Shown here one piece after another: positions 27,741 to 37,359 of a stretch of DNA of 64,000 nucleotides. The DNA lies in the NCBI RefSeq assembly GCF_029016485.1, contig NZ_CP092107.1, positions 1 to 64,000 on the forward strand, written 5' to 3'. A model generated the notes under the pieces. That model was not told the origin of the DNA, made no database searches, and was given only the letters and a program-made list of their open reading frames with translations. The position numbers and the translations under genes are program-made. The stretch is from Vibrio sp. JC009. GTDB lineage: Bacteria > Pseudomonadota > Gammaproteobacteria > Enterobacterales > Vibrionaceae. The stretch's first letter is position 1. Each line of letters starts with the position of its first letter.

Positions 27741-29609
27741 TTAAACAATAAATTTATCTAAAATACCGTTCTGCTCTCTGATATTTTCTGACTGCGCCTG
27801 CATCGCCATATTGGTTTCATTGGCACTGTCGGAAACCGTGACAGAGAGATCTTTAATCTTCAGCGTATTGGTATTGATCTCTTCCGCTACCAGGCTTTGC
27901 TCTTCTGCTGCTGAAGCAATCTGCAGGTTAAGATCGGTAATTTGCTGAATGGCACTGCGAATGGCTTCCAGGGCTGCATTAGCTTCTCCTGCTTTAGATA
28001 CCGTTTCAGCAGCGCCGTCTTTGCTCTGGTTCATCGCAGAAGCAACCGAAGTTGCGCCTGCCTGAAGCTGCTCAATCATATTGCGGATTTCGGTGGTGGA
28101 TTCCTGAGTTCTTTGCGCCAGTGAGCGGACTTCATCGGCAACAACGGCAAAACCGCGTCCCTGTTCGCCCGCACGTGCCGCTTCTATTGCAGCGTTTAGT
28201 GCCAGCAGGTTGGTCTGATCGGCAATATCATTGATAACCTGAAGTACAGTTTCAATGCTGCTTGTTGCGTCTTCCAGTGCTTTTACTTCCGTTACTGCAA
28301 GGTCAATTTTATCGGAAAGCTGACTAATCGCTTCAGTTGTCATGCTAACAACTTCAGAACCTTTCTGAGTGGCTTCTTCTGCTTCTTTCGCCGTAGAAGA
28401 GGCGCCCTGAGCGTTACCGGCAACATCGTTTGAGGTTGCAGCCATTTCATTCATTGCAGTGGCAAGCTGCTCTAGTTCATGTAGCTGCTCTGTCATCGCC
28501 CCGGCAGAATGCTCTGCATTTTGTGCCGTTCTGGATACGCCCTGCATCACTTCGCCACCAATACCTTTTAGCTGAGTGATTTGCCCCTGCAGGGTACTGG
28601 CAAACTGGTTAAAGTTTTCTGCCAGCTCGGCAAATTCAGGGTCGGTATCGGTATCCAGGCGTTTTGTCAGGTCACCTTGTCCGGAAGCAACGTCTTTAAT
28701 CGCGCTGTTTAAAGCACCCAGTGGCGACATCAGTTTTATAATAACGAAAAGTAAAATCACAGTAGAGGCAATGACGGCAATAATTGAGTAAAGAACGGAG
28801 CTGTTTCTTACCTCATCAACTGCTTTAAGGGCGATGCCCAAATCAAGTTTGATGCCCACATACCAGTCAAGCCCGTCAACTTTTACAAAGTTAAAGCCAA
28901 ATTCTTTGCCGTCTATGGTAACGATTCGTCTTCCTTCCTTTATTTGCACATCCGGTTCATATGAGGAAAACGGCTGACCATTTTTATCGGTATCCGGATG
29001 GGCAATGGTGGTTCCTTCGGTATCAACAATAAACAGCTGACCTGCGCCATACAGTTCTGCACGGTTAATGATGGTTGCAAGACCGGACAGGCTAACATCA
29101 TAAAATGTGGCACCTATAAATTTGCCGTCTTTTTTAACCGGTGTCGCCAGTGAAATCAGAATTTCCTTGGTTACGGCATCAGCATAGGGTGCTGTTACAA
29201 TCAGGCCGTCTTTCGCTTTTGCGTCGATATACCATGGACGAACGCGCGCATCCCATGTCGGGCCCGGATCCCAGTTTGGGTCACCGGTGAAAAATTTACC
29301 GTCGGTTTCCATCCCACCGCCAACCAGGATAAAGGAGTTTGTTAACGCTTTTTGCTGGAGAACATTTTCAATGGCCTCTTTCGACGGGTTTGCATCAATT
29401 AGGTTGGCGATATAACGGGCAAGGTTTTTACGGCCTTCCAGCTCAGAGGCGACGTTGTTAGAAACGCTGCCGAGGATATCATCCACACTGCTGGTGGTTG
29501 CATGGTAAACCTCTTCACTGACAGTAATATACTGTTTAACAGAGAGAAGCGAAATGGTGATGAGCAATAAAACTGAAGAGGCGGCGACTATTTTGTGGCT
29601 AAACTTCAT
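27741..29609 (-). CDS. Methyl-accepting chemotaxis protein with dCache sensor
   Basis: 622 residues from the ATG at 29609, where AAAGGA precedes by six bases; the open frame extends seven codons further. TM1 lies at about 7-27, then a periplasmic double-Cache domain ([22 protein letters not shown] near 105-125, with the amino-acid-type WYxxAK pattern), then TM2 at about 270-292, HAMP, and the signalling domain. The hairpin tip is [32 protein letters not shown]. No CheR pentapeptide is visible at the C-terminus (...NGILDKFIV). It senses an extracellular small molecule, not identified. Confidence 0.93.
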   Translation of the reverse strand: MKFSHKIVAASSVLLLITISLLSVKQYITVSEEVYHATTSSVDDILGSVSNNVASELEGRKNLARYIANLIDANPSKEAIENVLQQKALTNSFILVGGGMETDGKFFTGDPNWDPGPTWDARVRPWYIDAKAKDGLIVTAPYADAVTKEILISLATPVKKDGKFIGATFYDVSLSGLATIINRAELYGAGQLFIVDTEGTTIAHPDTDKNGQPFSSYEPDVQIKEGRRIVTIDGKEFGFNFVKVDGLDWYVGIKLDLGIALKAVDEVRNSSVLYSIIAVIASTVILLFVIIKLMSPLGALNSAIKDVASGQGDLTKRLDTDTDPEFAELAENFNQFASTLQGQITQLKGIGGEVMQGVSRTAQNAEHSAGAMTEQLHELEQLATAMNEMAATSNDVAGNAQGASSTAKEAEEATQKGSEVVSMTTEAISQLSDKIDLAVTEVKALEDATSSIETVLQVINDIADQTNLLALNAAIEAARAGEQGRGFAVVADEVRSLAQRTQESTTEIRNMIEQLQAGATSVASAMNQSKDGAAETVSKAGEANAALEAIRSAIQQITDLNLQIASAAEEQSLVAEEINTNTLKIKDLSVTVSDSANETNMAMQAQSENIREQNGILDKFIV

Positions 29610-29769
29610 AATAAATCCTTTAAATATCAACGGCTCCCTCTGAGTGGGGAGTCTATTTAAGCATTCGTCCGGTTACAGCCAACAACAACCGTCAGGGAAT
29701 CAAGGTCCCCGTGTATAAAATTATTATATATTGATAATAGTATTTATATTGTTAGTGTGACAATTTAAA

Positions 29770-31062
29770 TTAACTGGAGGAATTGTTAACACTTGTATCG
29801 GCATATCTATCCGAATACTTAGGATTTTTTACAAAATGAACGAGAACAAAAACAGTAATTGCGTAGAGGGCTGCCCACTTAAGGAATGTAAACACGCAGC
29901 CGGTGATAACTAGCGCAATAAAAGCAAGGGCTTTATTGGTGCCACTGAGAAGCTTAACGGCAGAAAGCATTGCCAGAAGGTAGATTAAGATAAATACACC
30001 GTTGGCAAGTTTAACCAGATCATCGAGTTGCAGATGAAGTACCTCCCCGATCACTGAACTAACCGACAGGATGGCGGCAATGGTCAGAGTAGCAAAAGCA
30101 GGAACGCCCTTGCTGGAAAGTGTGGCCATTTTGCTGTCTGGTTTTGTGGTTTTTGCCTGAGCCCAGGCCATTCGGGCAAGGCTTTGCATATAGAGGTTCA
30201 GGCTGGCAAAACAGGCTAAATATCCTATGATGCTGATAATAACAGAAACCTTGCTGCCAAAAAGCTGCTCGCTAATCCAGGGGATAGAGCCTTTTTCCAG
30301 CAGCGGCGTGCCGTATGCAAAAAACTTCAGAACAACAACGGTACACGCCCAGTAGACAACACCGGCGACCAGACAGCCGACGATAATGGCGATGGGAAAA
30401 TCTCTTTGCGGGTTTTTAAACTCTTCACCCATATGAGCGAAGGCCTCAATACCCACAAAACACCAGAACATCACGGCAAGCGCGCTTCCGATGGAAGGCA
30501 GGTGTTCCATATCGATTGCAGGCATACGTGCATCGGTTAGTGAAACATCGCCATAAATCCAGAACAGAGCAATAAGCGAGAAAATACCCAGCGCAATCAG
30601 AGTCTGAATTCTTGAAGAGGATTTGCTGCCGGTCAGGTTAACAAAAACCAGCAGAGCAATGGTTAAGGCCTCTGCGATAAGCGGATGATCAAAAGGAGCA
30701 GGCAACAGTTGAACACCAAAGCTACCCGCAAGTACGATTCCGGCAGGAATGCCAACCGGGATCACGCTTAAAAAGAGCCAGGCAACACTGCGCTCCAGTT
30801 TTGGGTTAAAGGCTTTTCTGACAAAGTATGCGGTGCCACCGGCACTGGGAAACCTTTTCCCAAGCGCGGCAAAGGTCAGGGCGATGGGCACAACGGCGAT
30901 AAAGAGAATGGCCCACGCCCAGAGAGAAACCTGTCCGGCTATTCCCGCTGCAATGGCCGGGATCATAAACAGACCGGTACCAAGCAGGGTAGTGGATAAC
31001 TGCCCAATCCCTGACATTAACGTGATTTCTTTTTTTAGTTCGCCCACAACCCGCTCCGACAT
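29770..31062 (-). CDS. yjeH: APC-family amino acid exporter, YjeH-like
   Basis: 430 residues with about 12 membrane helices. The N-terminal LSTTLLGTGLFMIPAIAAGIAG, FPSAGGTAYFVRKAF and WLFLSVIPVGIPAGIVLA match my memory of E. coli YjeH, an exporter of L-methionine and branched-chain amino acids. It is the downstream partner of the YjiH-like gene (24 bp gap), suggesting co-transcription. Substrate assignment is by family only. Confidence 0.8.
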   Translation of the reverse strand: MSERVVGELKKEITLMSGIGQLSTTLLGTGLFMIPAIAAGIAGQVSLWAWAILFIAVVPIALTFAALGKRFPSAGGTAYFVRKAFNPKLERSVAWLFLSVIPVGIPAGIVLAGSFGVQLLPAPFDHPLIAEALTIALLVFVNLTGSKSSSRIQTLIALGIFSLIALFWIYGDVSLTDARMPAIDMEHLPSIGSALAVMFWCFVGIEAFAHMGEEFKNPQRDFPIAIIVGCLVAGVVYWACTVVVLKFFAYGTPLLEKGSIPWISEQLFGSKVSVIISIIGYLACFASLNLYMQSLARMAWAQAKTTKPDSKMATLSSKGVPAFATLTIAAILSVSSVIGEVLHLQLDDLVKLANGVFILIYLLAMLSAVKLLSGTNKALAFIALVITGCVFTFLKWAALYAITVFVLVHFVKNPKYSDRYADTSVNNSSS

Positions 31063-31086
31063 TGAAGAATTCGATCTGTTATACAG

Positions 31087-32457
31087 TTAAAAAATCATAT
31101 GTCCAATACCGGCAATAACCGGTAGCGTGATCAGCGTACGCAGAACAAAGATGATAAACAGCTCAAAGATGTTTACCGGGATCTTACTGCCAAGTAGCAG
31201 TGCGCCAACTTCAGACATATAGATAAGCTGAGTTACCGACATTGCCGCAATCACAAAACGAGTCAGTTCGCTGTCGATGGATGCAGCCAGAATCGCCGGG
31301 ATAAACATATCAGCAAAACCAACCACCATGGTTTCGGATGCTGCCGCTGCGTCAGGAATTGCAAGAAGTTCAAGGTATGGGATAAACGGTTTGCCCATAA
31401 TGGCAAATACTGACGTGTATTCAGCAACAACCAGAGCAATGGTACCCAGGCCCATCACCACAGGCAGTACACCAAATACCATATCGATGGCATTCTCAAG
31501 GCCTTCCTGAATAATCTTCTTAAAGCTGGTTACCTTACCGGCTTTTTCCAGCGCAAGGTTCATGCCCCACGAGAAGGAAGTGTGGCCTTGCGGGATAAGT
31601 CCTGCATCAGCTTCCGGTTTTGAGTTATCGATAAACAGATCTTTCTTTCTGCTCAGCGGAGGAAGACGAGGAATGATGATCGCGGCAACAATACCGGCCA
31701 GGCAAACAGCGCCATAAAATGCCAGGAAGTGCTGTTCCAGTTTTACCTGAGCAAGAACCACAAGGCTGAAAGTAATTGATACTGCCGAGAATGTGGTACC
31801 GACAACGGCGGCTTCGCGCTGAGTATAGAATTTATTTTCATACTGTTTAGAGGTTAGCAGGATACCAACGCTGCCGTCACCCAGCCACGAAGCGATACAG
31901 TCAATGGCAGAGCGGCCCGGAAGGTTAAATACCGGTCGCATTACTTTACTTAATAGTGTGCCGAACAGCTCAAGCAGACCAAAGTTAAGCAGTAGCGGAA
32001 GCAGCAGACCGGCAAAAATAAACACGGCAAACAGTGTTGGCAGCAGGCCTTCCAGAACCAGTCCGCCTGTGTTTTCTTCCCAGATAGCCTTAGGACCAAA
32101 CTGGAAGTAGGTCATCACCACTGCGATACCACCAATGGTTCTTACTACCAGCCACAATGGAGAAGGGCTAAGAAGATTATGGAAAAACGGCTTGTCTGCA
32201 ACAAAAGAAGGCTTTACAAATTTATACAGAACAGACGCAGCAGCCATAAAGCCAATAATGCAGGTGACGATAGCGACGATTGAGTCACCAATTGCAGCAA
32301 GCAGGCTTTTTGCCAGAACAGCGACAGGAATAGTCAGATCACCATCATAGCTGATAGGCGCCATAAACAGGAACAGACCAATTAAAGAAGGAATAAGGAA
32401 TACCCAGAAAGCGGAAGCTTTTTTAGGCGTATCCAAAGTTTGTGTATGGTTTTGCAT
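31087..32457 (-). CDS. YjiH-family membrane transporter (gate/nucleoside-recognition domain)
   Basis: 456 residues, polytopic with about 10-12 helices. The start FWVFLIPSLIGLFLFMAPISYDGDLTIPVAVLAKSL is typical of the YjiH family. Later motifs include ASWLGDGSVGILLTSKQYENKFYTQREAAVVGTTFSAVS, a gate-domain pattern. The substrate is not established; members are often next to amino acid metabolism genes. It is transcribed toward yjeH, 24 bp away, so a paired import/export unit is possible. Confidence 0.8.
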   Translation of the reverse strand: MQNHTQTLDTPKKASAFWVFLIPSLIGLFLFMAPISYDGDLTIPVAVLAKSLLAAIGDSIVAIVTCIIGFMAAASVLYKFVKPSFVADKPFFHNLLSPSPLWLVVRTIGGIAVVMTYFQFGPKAIWEENTGGLVLEGLLPTLFAVFIFAGLLLPLLLNFGLLELFGTLLSKVMRPVFNLPGRSAIDCIASWLGDGSVGILLTSKQYENKFYTQREAAVVGTTFSAVSITFSLVVLAQVKLEQHFLAFYGAVCLAGIVAAIIIPRLPPLSRKKDLFIDNSKPEADAGLIPQGHTSFSWGMNLALEKAGKVTSFKKIIQEGLENAIDMVFGVLPVVMGLGTIALVVAEYTSVFAIMGKPFIPYLELLAIPDAAAASETMVVGFADMFIPAILAASIDSELTRFVIAAMSVTQLIYMSEVGALLLGSKIPVNIFELFIIFVLRTLITLPVIAGIGHMIF

Positions 32458-32610
32458 CTGGAATCTCTAAAAATAGTTATCAATAGTTATGCACTAAATT
32501 TCCCTATTTAGTCGTTGGCGAGGAGAATACCAGAAACGAAGACTATTGCAATAATATTCACTGAATAATGTCTTTTATGCAGATTATGATTTGGTTGCTA
32601 AACGTTTGCG

Positions 32611-32640
32611 CAGTCGTCTGTCTTATCAGGCAGACGACTG
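32611..32640. terminator. Hairpin downstream of the GFA gene and upstream of the yjiH-like gene
   Basis: CAGTCGTCTG and CAGACGACTG form a perfect 10-bp stem around a 10-base loop. There is no strong T-run on either side. It lies 3' of the GFA gene on the minus strand, so it is probably a terminator or an RNA-end hairpin for it. Confidence 0.45.
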
Positions 32641-32655
32641 CCAGTATAAAGATCT

Positions 32656-33054
32656 TTAATTTTGGTGATCGATCTCGCAGTCAAATTTCACCCAGCCATG
32701 CTTTCTTTCTTCGTAAACCGAAAAAGCCGGAGTAGGGAAGTCCTGCTCGCTAAAAATGCCAAGAGGAACCACGGTATAACCGGGGGCAGAGCTGAGTCGC
32801 AGCAGCATAGTGGTACCGCAGCGGGGACAGAAGTCGTAGGTCACTTCGTTGCCGGAGTCTGCAATACGGGTGTAAGAGACAACATCGCCATCAAGCACAG
32901 TCTGTTCTGCATAGAATCGCGCTTGAACGCCAAAAACGCTGCCGGTTCTTTTCTGGCATTCAAAGCAGTGGCAGGCCGAAGTTCGCAGCGGTTCTCCTCT
33001 GCATTGAATGGTGACCAGATTACATGAGCAGCTAGCGGATCGTATTTTTATCAT
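32656..33054 (-). CDS. GFA (CENP-V/glutathione-dependent formaldehyde-activating type) protein
   Basis: 132 residues. The zinc-binding cysteines of the GFA fold are present: CSCNLV (about 9-11), then CHCFECQKRTGSVFG and FCPRCGTTMLLR. These coordinate two zinc ions in a beta-rich fold. Despite the name, most bacterial members have no proven activity. It is monocistronic, with a hairpin after the stop. Confidence 0.85.
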   Translation of the reverse strand: MIKIRSASCSCNLVTIQCRGEPLRTSACHCFECQKRTGSVFGVQARFYAEQTVLDGDVVSYTRIADSGNEVTYDFCPRCGTTMLLRLSSAPGYTVVPLGIFSEQDFPTPAFSVYEERKHGWVKFDCEIDHQN

Positions 33055-33291
33055 TATGTGTTCCTCTGTACGTCCTGAGAACAGTATTCATATGAATAAA
33101 CAATTAGCCATATAAGAAATTTAGTAACAGAACACATTTTCTCAAGTTTGAACTGAAGAAACTGGGAGGGTTGTCAATAGCTGTGGAGCTCTAAAACCCC
33201 TGTATTCTTTGCACTTGCTACCAATATTGCAGATGTAAAATTGGCAAAAATGTTATAGAGTAACGCCGATGCTGTTTCATTGGGTATTATT

Positions 33292-34602
33292 GTGCATAAA
33301 AAACTTATATCTTCGGTTTCACCCATTGCCTCTGGTGATGCGCCTTCAAGAAAAAAAATACTGCTAACCATGTTTCCTCTGCTGGGGCTGTTTTTTGCGG
33401 TAACTGCTATCGCAACCTCATCCGGCAGAACTGAAATTCCAATCTCTTTTTACGAGCTGCCTACTTACGAGGCCAGAGATGACAACGAGAAGGATTTTCC
33501 ATTTGATTCCATTCCTGAGTACTCCTATGAGATCCAGAAAGGAGACAACCTGAGTTCTATCTTTGACATGCTGGGCTATCCGTATAGCGATCTGATGAAG
33601 GTAATGGAGGTGGACCTCAACTACCTGATGCTGGATACGCTAAAGCCTGGTAATAAGCTGATGTTCTGGGGCAGCGAAGACGGAAAACAGCTGCAGAGAA
33701 TGGTGCTGGAATTTAACATTGCAGACAGGGTTTCATACGCTCGCCAGGACGATGGCGGCTACGCTTATGAAAATATCTCCATTCCGGGCGAATGGAAGCT
33801 TGAACCTGTTGTGGGTGAAATCTACGGCAATTTCTCAGTATCAGCGAACAAAGCAGGCCTGGGTAATTCAGAAATAGAGCAGATCAATACTCTACTGAAA
33901 GACAAGCTTAACTTTGCCCGTGACCTGAGAGCGGGAGATACGTTTGAAGTGGTTCAGAGCAAACAGTATGTGGACTCTGAAGCGACAGGTAAAAAAGAGA
34001 TTCAGGCGATCAGAATCCATAACCGCGGAAGACAGATAAGCGCTTACCTTCATACCGACGGACAGTTTTACGATAAGGACGGAAACAGCCTGCAGCGCGC
34101 ATTCCAGCGCTATCCGACCAGAAAGCGATACCGCGTATCTTCATCCTTTAACCCGAGAAGAAGGCACCCTGTAACAGGGCGAATCTCGCCTCACAACGGA
34201 ACTGACTTTGCGACGCCTTCAGGTACGCCAATCTATTCTACCGGTGATGGTAAGGTGGTTCTTACCCGTAATCACCCGTACGCAGGAAAGTACATTGTAA
34301 TTCAGCACGGAAGTACTTATAAAACCCGCTATCTTCACCTGAGCCGTATTCTGGTGAAGAAAGGTCAGAAAGTGTCACGGGGGCAAAAAATTGCGCTGTC
34401 CGGAAATACCGGCCGCTCTACCGGTCCGCACCTTCACTATGAGTTCCATATTCGTGGCAAGCCGGTTAATGCGCTGAAAGCTAAGATCCCTATGGCAAAC
34501 TCTGTTCCGAAGAAGGAACTGAAAGCCTTTAAATCTAAAATTGCCCAGTATGACAAACTGCTGCAGAACAAGTTAAAAGATGGCCTTCTGGCCAAAAACT
34601 AA
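33292..34602 (+). CDS. M23-family peptidoglycan endopeptidase (ShyA-type)
   Basis: About 436 residues from a GTG at 33292; a TTG at 33280 in the same frame is also open and the true start is uncertain. A membrane anchor or signal segment lies at about 25-48 (LLTMFPLLGLFFAVTAIATSS). An OapA/LysM-like domain follows (YEIQKGDNLSSIFDMLGY), then a middle domain, then the catalytic M23 domain. Its zinc-site motifs are HNGTDFA and HLHYEF, with YLHLSRILVKKGQKVSRGQ between. It cleaves D-Ala-mDAP cross-links for cell wall growth. The layout matches V. cholerae Shy proteins as I recall them. The next gene starts 13 bp downstream. Confidence 0.9.
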   Translation: MHKKLISSVSPIASGDAPSRKKILLTMFPLLGLFFAVTAIATSSGRTEIPISFYELPTYEARDDNEKDFPFDSIPEYSYEIQKGDNLSSIFDMLGYPYSDLMKVMEVDLNYLMLDTLKPGNKLMFWGSEDGKQLQRMVLEFNIADRVSYARQDDGGYAYENISIPGEWKLEPVVGEIYGNFSVSANKAGLGNSEIEQINTLLKDKLNFARDLRAGDTFEVVQSKQYVDSEATGKKEIQAIRIHNRGRQISAYLHTDGQFYDKDGNSLQRAFQRYPTRKRYRVSSSFNPRRRHPVTGRISPHNGTDFATPSGTPIYSTGDGKVVLTRNHPYAGKYIVIQHGSTYKTRYLHLSRILVKKGQKVSRGQKIALSGNTGRSTGPHLHYEFHIRGKPVNALKAKIPMANSVPKKELKAFKSKIAQYDKLLQNKLKDGLLAKN

Positions 34603-34615
34603 GGTAAGAAAACCA

Positions 34616-34966
34616 ATGTTACAGAATGAATTTGAGTCTTTAGTTAAGGCCTTATGCGAAAAAGAGAACCTTCCTCAGGCACTTGAGTATCTGAAATCAA
34701 GTGAAGAGAGCGAAGTCGCAGAAGCCGCTCAGTCTCTGGCAGGCCAGTTTGCACTTGCTGAAGTGGAAGGGGAGAAGCGCATCTACCATGTTACCTCTCA
34801 GGAAAATGAAGCGGGTGAGCAGGAAGAGTTTGTTGAGCATATAATGAACGAAGGGGAAGACATTATCTTCTTCGTCGCCTGGTTCTTTGACACCATGTTT
34901 GATGTTAAACAGAAAGAGGTTTATCAGGCTGCAGGTAAAACTTTTAAACAACGAAAAAGAAGCTAA
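34616..34966 (+). CDS. Hypothetical acidic protein (116 aa)
   Basis: ATG at 34616, 13 bp after the M23 gene. The product is acidic and mainly helical (MLQNEFESLVKALCEKENLPQ...), with no signal peptide. A hydrophobic patch IIFFVAWFFDTMFDV near the C-terminus is followed by a basic tail (KQRKRS). The family is not recognised. Close spacing with the M23 gene and the following lipoprotein suggests one transcript. Confidence 0.6.
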   Translation: MLQNEFESLVKALCEKENLPQALEYLKSSEESEVAEAAQSLAGQFALAEVEGEKRIYHVTSQENEAGEQEEFVEHIMNEGEDIIFFVAWFFDTMFDVKQKEVYQAAGKTFKQRKRS

Positions 34967-34982
34967 CTCTGACGGAGGTTCT

Positions 34983-35096
34983 ATGAAATACATCAGCATG
35001 CTTATTGCCACTATGCTTTTAGTCGGTTGCTGCAATGGCTCTGGCCCCGGGCCGAGAGCTTATGTAGAACCTCAGACAAATCATCAGAACAGCTAA
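34983..35096 (+). CDS. Small lipoprotein (37 aa)
   Basis: ATG at 34983 with ACGGAGG six bases upstream. The 37 residues consist of a signal peptide ending in a lipobox (LLVGC, Cys at 16) and a short mature tail (CNGSGPGPRAYVEPQTNHQNS). It would be a lipid-anchored peptide of about 21 residues. It is co-oriented 16 bp after the preceding gene. Function unknown. Confidence 0.6.
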   Translation: MKYISMLIATMLLVGCCNGSGPGPRAYVEPQTNHQNS

Positions 35097-35244
35097 ACTT
35101 CTGCCCTCATTGAATAAGGCCGGCTCAATCTTTAAAGTTGGCCTTGAATAACACCTCCCCGTAAATTTAAGTATTCACCCTTCCTCACTTTGTGCTCCCG
35201 ATCATAATTTCACAGCTAAATTTCCTTTCTATGTTGAAATAATC

Positions 35245-35260
35245 GCTGAACCGTTTCAGT
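35245..35260. promoter_or_regulatory. Operator-like palindrome 1 upstream of fructose PTS
   Basis: GCTGAACCGTTTCAGT, an almost perfect inverted repeat of the LacI/GalR type, resembling Cra (FruR) or ScrR boxes. Two more copies follow at 35267 and 35340, and a related copy precedes the fructokinase gene at 48400. Confidence 0.65.
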
Positions 35261-35266
35261 ATTAAC

Positions 35267-35282
35267 GCTGAAAGGATTCAGC
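35267..35282. promoter_or_regulatory. Operator-like palindrome 2 upstream of fructose PTS
   Basis: GCTGAAAGGATTCAGC, with arms identical to the other copies and a variant centre. It lies 22 bp (two helical turns) after palindrome 1, start to start, so regulator dimers could bind on one face of the DNA. Confidence 0.65.
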
Positions 35283-35339
35283 AATGATTGAAGTTTGGTA
35301 ACAGATCGAAATAGCTTTGCTGATTTTTTTTAAATTAAA

Positions 35340-35355
35340 GCTGAACCGGTTCAGC
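35340..35355. promoter_or_regulatory. Operator-like palindrome 3 upstream of fructose PTS
   Basis: GCTGAACCGGTTCAGC, a perfect 16-bp palindrome, the best of the set, 153 bp before the PTS start codon. Together the copies suggest strong repression of the PTS gene by a LacI-family regulator. The rest of 35097-35508 (412 bp) holds no gene I can support. Confidence 0.7.
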
Positions 35356-35508
35356 TTGATTTGAAAAGAGAACAATTAATAACAGATGAACTATCTGGAG
35401 TAAGAGCAGGGAGCTCAAATCCCTATAAGAAAAATGGAATGTTCTGGGTCTGGCCGGTGCTGCCGCTTAGATTCAACAAATTAAACGAGATACGAAAGGT
35501 CGATAATT

Positions 35509-36906
35509 ATGAATGACGTAACTAAGAAAAAAATTGTGGCGATAACCGCCTGTCCGACAGGGGTTGCTCACACATTTATGGCTGCTGAAGCGCTTGAGCA
35601 AGAGGGTCTGAAGCGTGGTCACCAGATCAAAGTGGAAACGCGTGGCTCTGTTGGTGCGAAAAACCAGCTGACTGAGCAGGATATCGCTGAAGCAGATGTG
35701 GTTATCATTGCCGCTGATATCGATGTGCCTCTTGACCGCTTTGACGGTAAGAAGATGTACAAAACCACTACCGGTCCTGCTCTGAAAAGAACCGCAGAAG
35801 AAATGGACAAAGCGTTCGCCCAAGCAACTGTTTATTCCCACTCTGGCGGCGCAGCGAAAGAGTCCACTTCTTCTGAAGAGAAAAAAGGCGTGTATAAGCA
35901 TCTGATGACAGGCGTATCTCACATGCTTCCTGTTGTTGTGGCGGGTGGTCTGATTATCGCACTTTCCTTTGTCTTCGGTATCGAAGCGTTTAAAGAAGAA
36001 GGCACACTTGCAGCAGCTCTGATGCAGATTGGTGGCGGCAGTGCATTTGCTCTGATGATCCCGGTTCTTGCCGGTTACATTGCATTTTCTATTGCTGACC
36101 GTCCGGGACTTGCACCGGGCCTTGTTGGCGGTATGCTGGCTTCTTCCATCGGCTCTGGTTTCCTTGGTGGTATCGCAGCAGGTTTCATTGCAGGTTATGC
36201 GGCGAAATTTATTGCTGACAAAGTACAGCTTCCACAAACGTTAGAAGCACTTAAACCTATCTTGATCATCCCGCTGGTATCTACTCTGTTCACCGGTCTT
36301 GTGATGATTTACGTTGTTGGTGGTCCGGTTGCGACTATCATGGGCGCGATGACTGACTTCCTGCAAAACATGGGCAGCGCAAACGCAATCATGCTGGGTA
36401 TTATCCTTGGCGCAATGATGTGTTTCGACCTGGGTGGTCCGGTAAACAAAGCCGCTTATACCTTCGGTGTTGGTCTTCTGGCTTCTGAAACTTACGCGCC
36501 AATGGCGGCTATTATGGCAGCAGGTATGGTTCCTGCGCTGGGTATGGGTCTGGCAACTTTCCTTGCGAAAAACAAGTTTACTGAAAGTGAGCGTGAAGGT
36601 GGTGTGGCTTCTTTCGTACTGGGTCTGTGCTTTATCTCTGAAGGTGCAATCCCGTTCGCAGCACGCGATCCAATGCGCGTTATCCCATGCACTATGGCTG
36701 GTGGTGCGGTAGCAGGTGCGCTTTCAATGCTGTTTACCTGTGAACTGCTTGCTCCACACGGCGGTCTGTTTGTTCTGCTGATTCCAAACGCTATCTCACC
36801 TGTACTTATGTATCTGGTAGCGATTGCAGCAGGTACGGCGGTAACCGGGTTTGGTTATGCGTTTATTAAGAAGGGCGAGGAAGAAGCGGTAGAAGCTACG
36901 GCGTAA
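35509..36906 (+). CDS. Fructose-type PTS EIIBC component
   Basis: 465 residues. The N-terminal EIIB domain begins [22 protein letters not shown], with the phosphorylated cysteine at 15. After a linker (about 110-130) comes the EIIC membrane domain of the fructose family ([64 protein letters not shown]). FruA of E. coli carries an extra EIIB' domain; this protein has only one EIIB. It would import fructose or a related sugar as the phosphate. No EIIA, HPr or fruK gene adjoins it. Three palindromic operators lie upstream and a terminator at 36979. Confidence 0.92.
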   Translation: MNDVTKKKIVAITACPTGVAHTFMAAEALEQEGLKRGHQIKVETRGSVGAKNQLTEQDIAEADVVIIAADIDVPLDRFDGKKMYKTTTGPALKRTAEEMDKAFAQATVYSHSGGAAKESTSSEEKKGVYKHLMTGVSHMLPVVVAGGLIIALSFVFGIEAFKEEGTLAAALMQIGGGSAFALMIPVLAGYIAFSIADRPGLAPGLVGGMLASSIGSGFLGGIAAGFIAGYAAKFIADKVQLPQTLEALKPILIIPLVSTLFTGLVMIYVVGGPVATIMGAMTDFLQNMGSANAIMLGIILGAMMCFDLGGPVNKAAYTFGVGLLASETYAPMAAIMAAGMVPALGMGLATFLAKNKFTESEREGGVASFVLGLCFISEGAIPFAARDPMRVIPCTMAGGAVAGALSMLFTCELLAPHGGLFVLLIPNAISPVLMYLVAIAAGTAVTGFGYAFIKKGEEEAVEATA

Positions 36907-36978
36907 TAATTATAGGGCTATGGGCTAGGGGGGGGGCGGTCGCTTCGCTCTCTGATGGGCTCGGGGGTTCTTTGATGT

Positions 36979-37009
36979 AGAGGGTGCTTTTGTCACCCTC
37001 TATTTTTTT
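36979..37009 (+). terminator. Terminator after PTS EIIBC
   Basis: AGAGGGTG-CTTTTG-TCACCCTCT stem followed by ATTTTTTT, a classical rho-independent terminator 70 bp after the PTS stop codon. A nine-G homopolymer (36928-36936) lies between the stop and the hairpin. Confidence 0.85.
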
Positions 37010-37052
37010 GTGATTTGTTATATTTGGCTTGCCTAAAGGTGAGTATAATGTC

Positions 37053-37086
37053 CCCCATAGCCCCATAGCCCCATAGCCCCATAGCC
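37053..37086 (+). repeat. CCCCATAG tandem repeat (8-bp unit)
   Basis: Four copies of CCCCATAG (reverse complement CTATGGGG) followed by CC. The array is the insertion site of the miniature element that starts at 37087; one more CCCCATAG-like unit resumes after it (37350-37359). Related arrays lie at 50748, 50811 and 54340. Confidence 0.9.
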
Positions 37087-37350
37087 CTGACTCTTATACA
37101 CAAGTTTAAGGAGCCAAAGAATGCTCCTCCCCTTAGCCTCGAAAGGCCGGATTTTCGAAGAAGTAACATCGAAGGGGAGGCTGGGAGGGGTTGTTTCCTA
37201 TGGGTTTAAGTTTTGGTGGTTTAACCATGCATGGCATAACCAACCCCCTCTAACTCCCCCTTCTATTAGCTTTATCAACCAATTAGGCTTTTTCACTCAA
37301 GGGGGAGAACTGTTCTCTGGTCACTTTAATATTTGTGTATAAGAGTCAGC
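37087..37350. mobile_element. 264-bp miniature transposon with Tn5/IS50 outside-end termini
   Basis: The left end CTGACTCTTATACACAAGT is identical to the 19-bp outside end of Tn5/IS50; the right end, read inward, matches at 18 of 19. The flanks CCCATAGCC (37078-37086 and 37351-37359) agree with the 9-bp duplication made by IS50-type transposases, allowing one extra C at the right junction. The interior has no convincing gene; it contains CTCCCC/GGGGAG segments able to fold. It is best read as a non-autonomous element mobilised by a related IS4/IS50-group transposase. Because the target is itself a repeat, the duplication is less certain than the ends. Confidence 0.75.
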
Positions 37351-37359
37351 CCCATAGCC

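Noticed and set aside
35473..36237. 254-codon open frame antisense to the PTS EIIBC gene
   Set aside because: Composition is Cys/Arg/His-rich without domains, and the sense strand is a clear PTS protein.
37053..37086. CRISPR array at the CCCCATAG and similar repeats
   Set aside because: Units are only 7-8 bp, directly adjacent, with no spacers and no cas genes.
37087..37350. Tn5-like ends explained as a sequencing-library adapter artefact
   Set aside because: Library kits use the mosaic end (CTGTCTCTTATACACATCT); this is the natural outside end, present on both sides of a 264-bp insert with matching flanks. A chimera cannot be fully excluded without reads.
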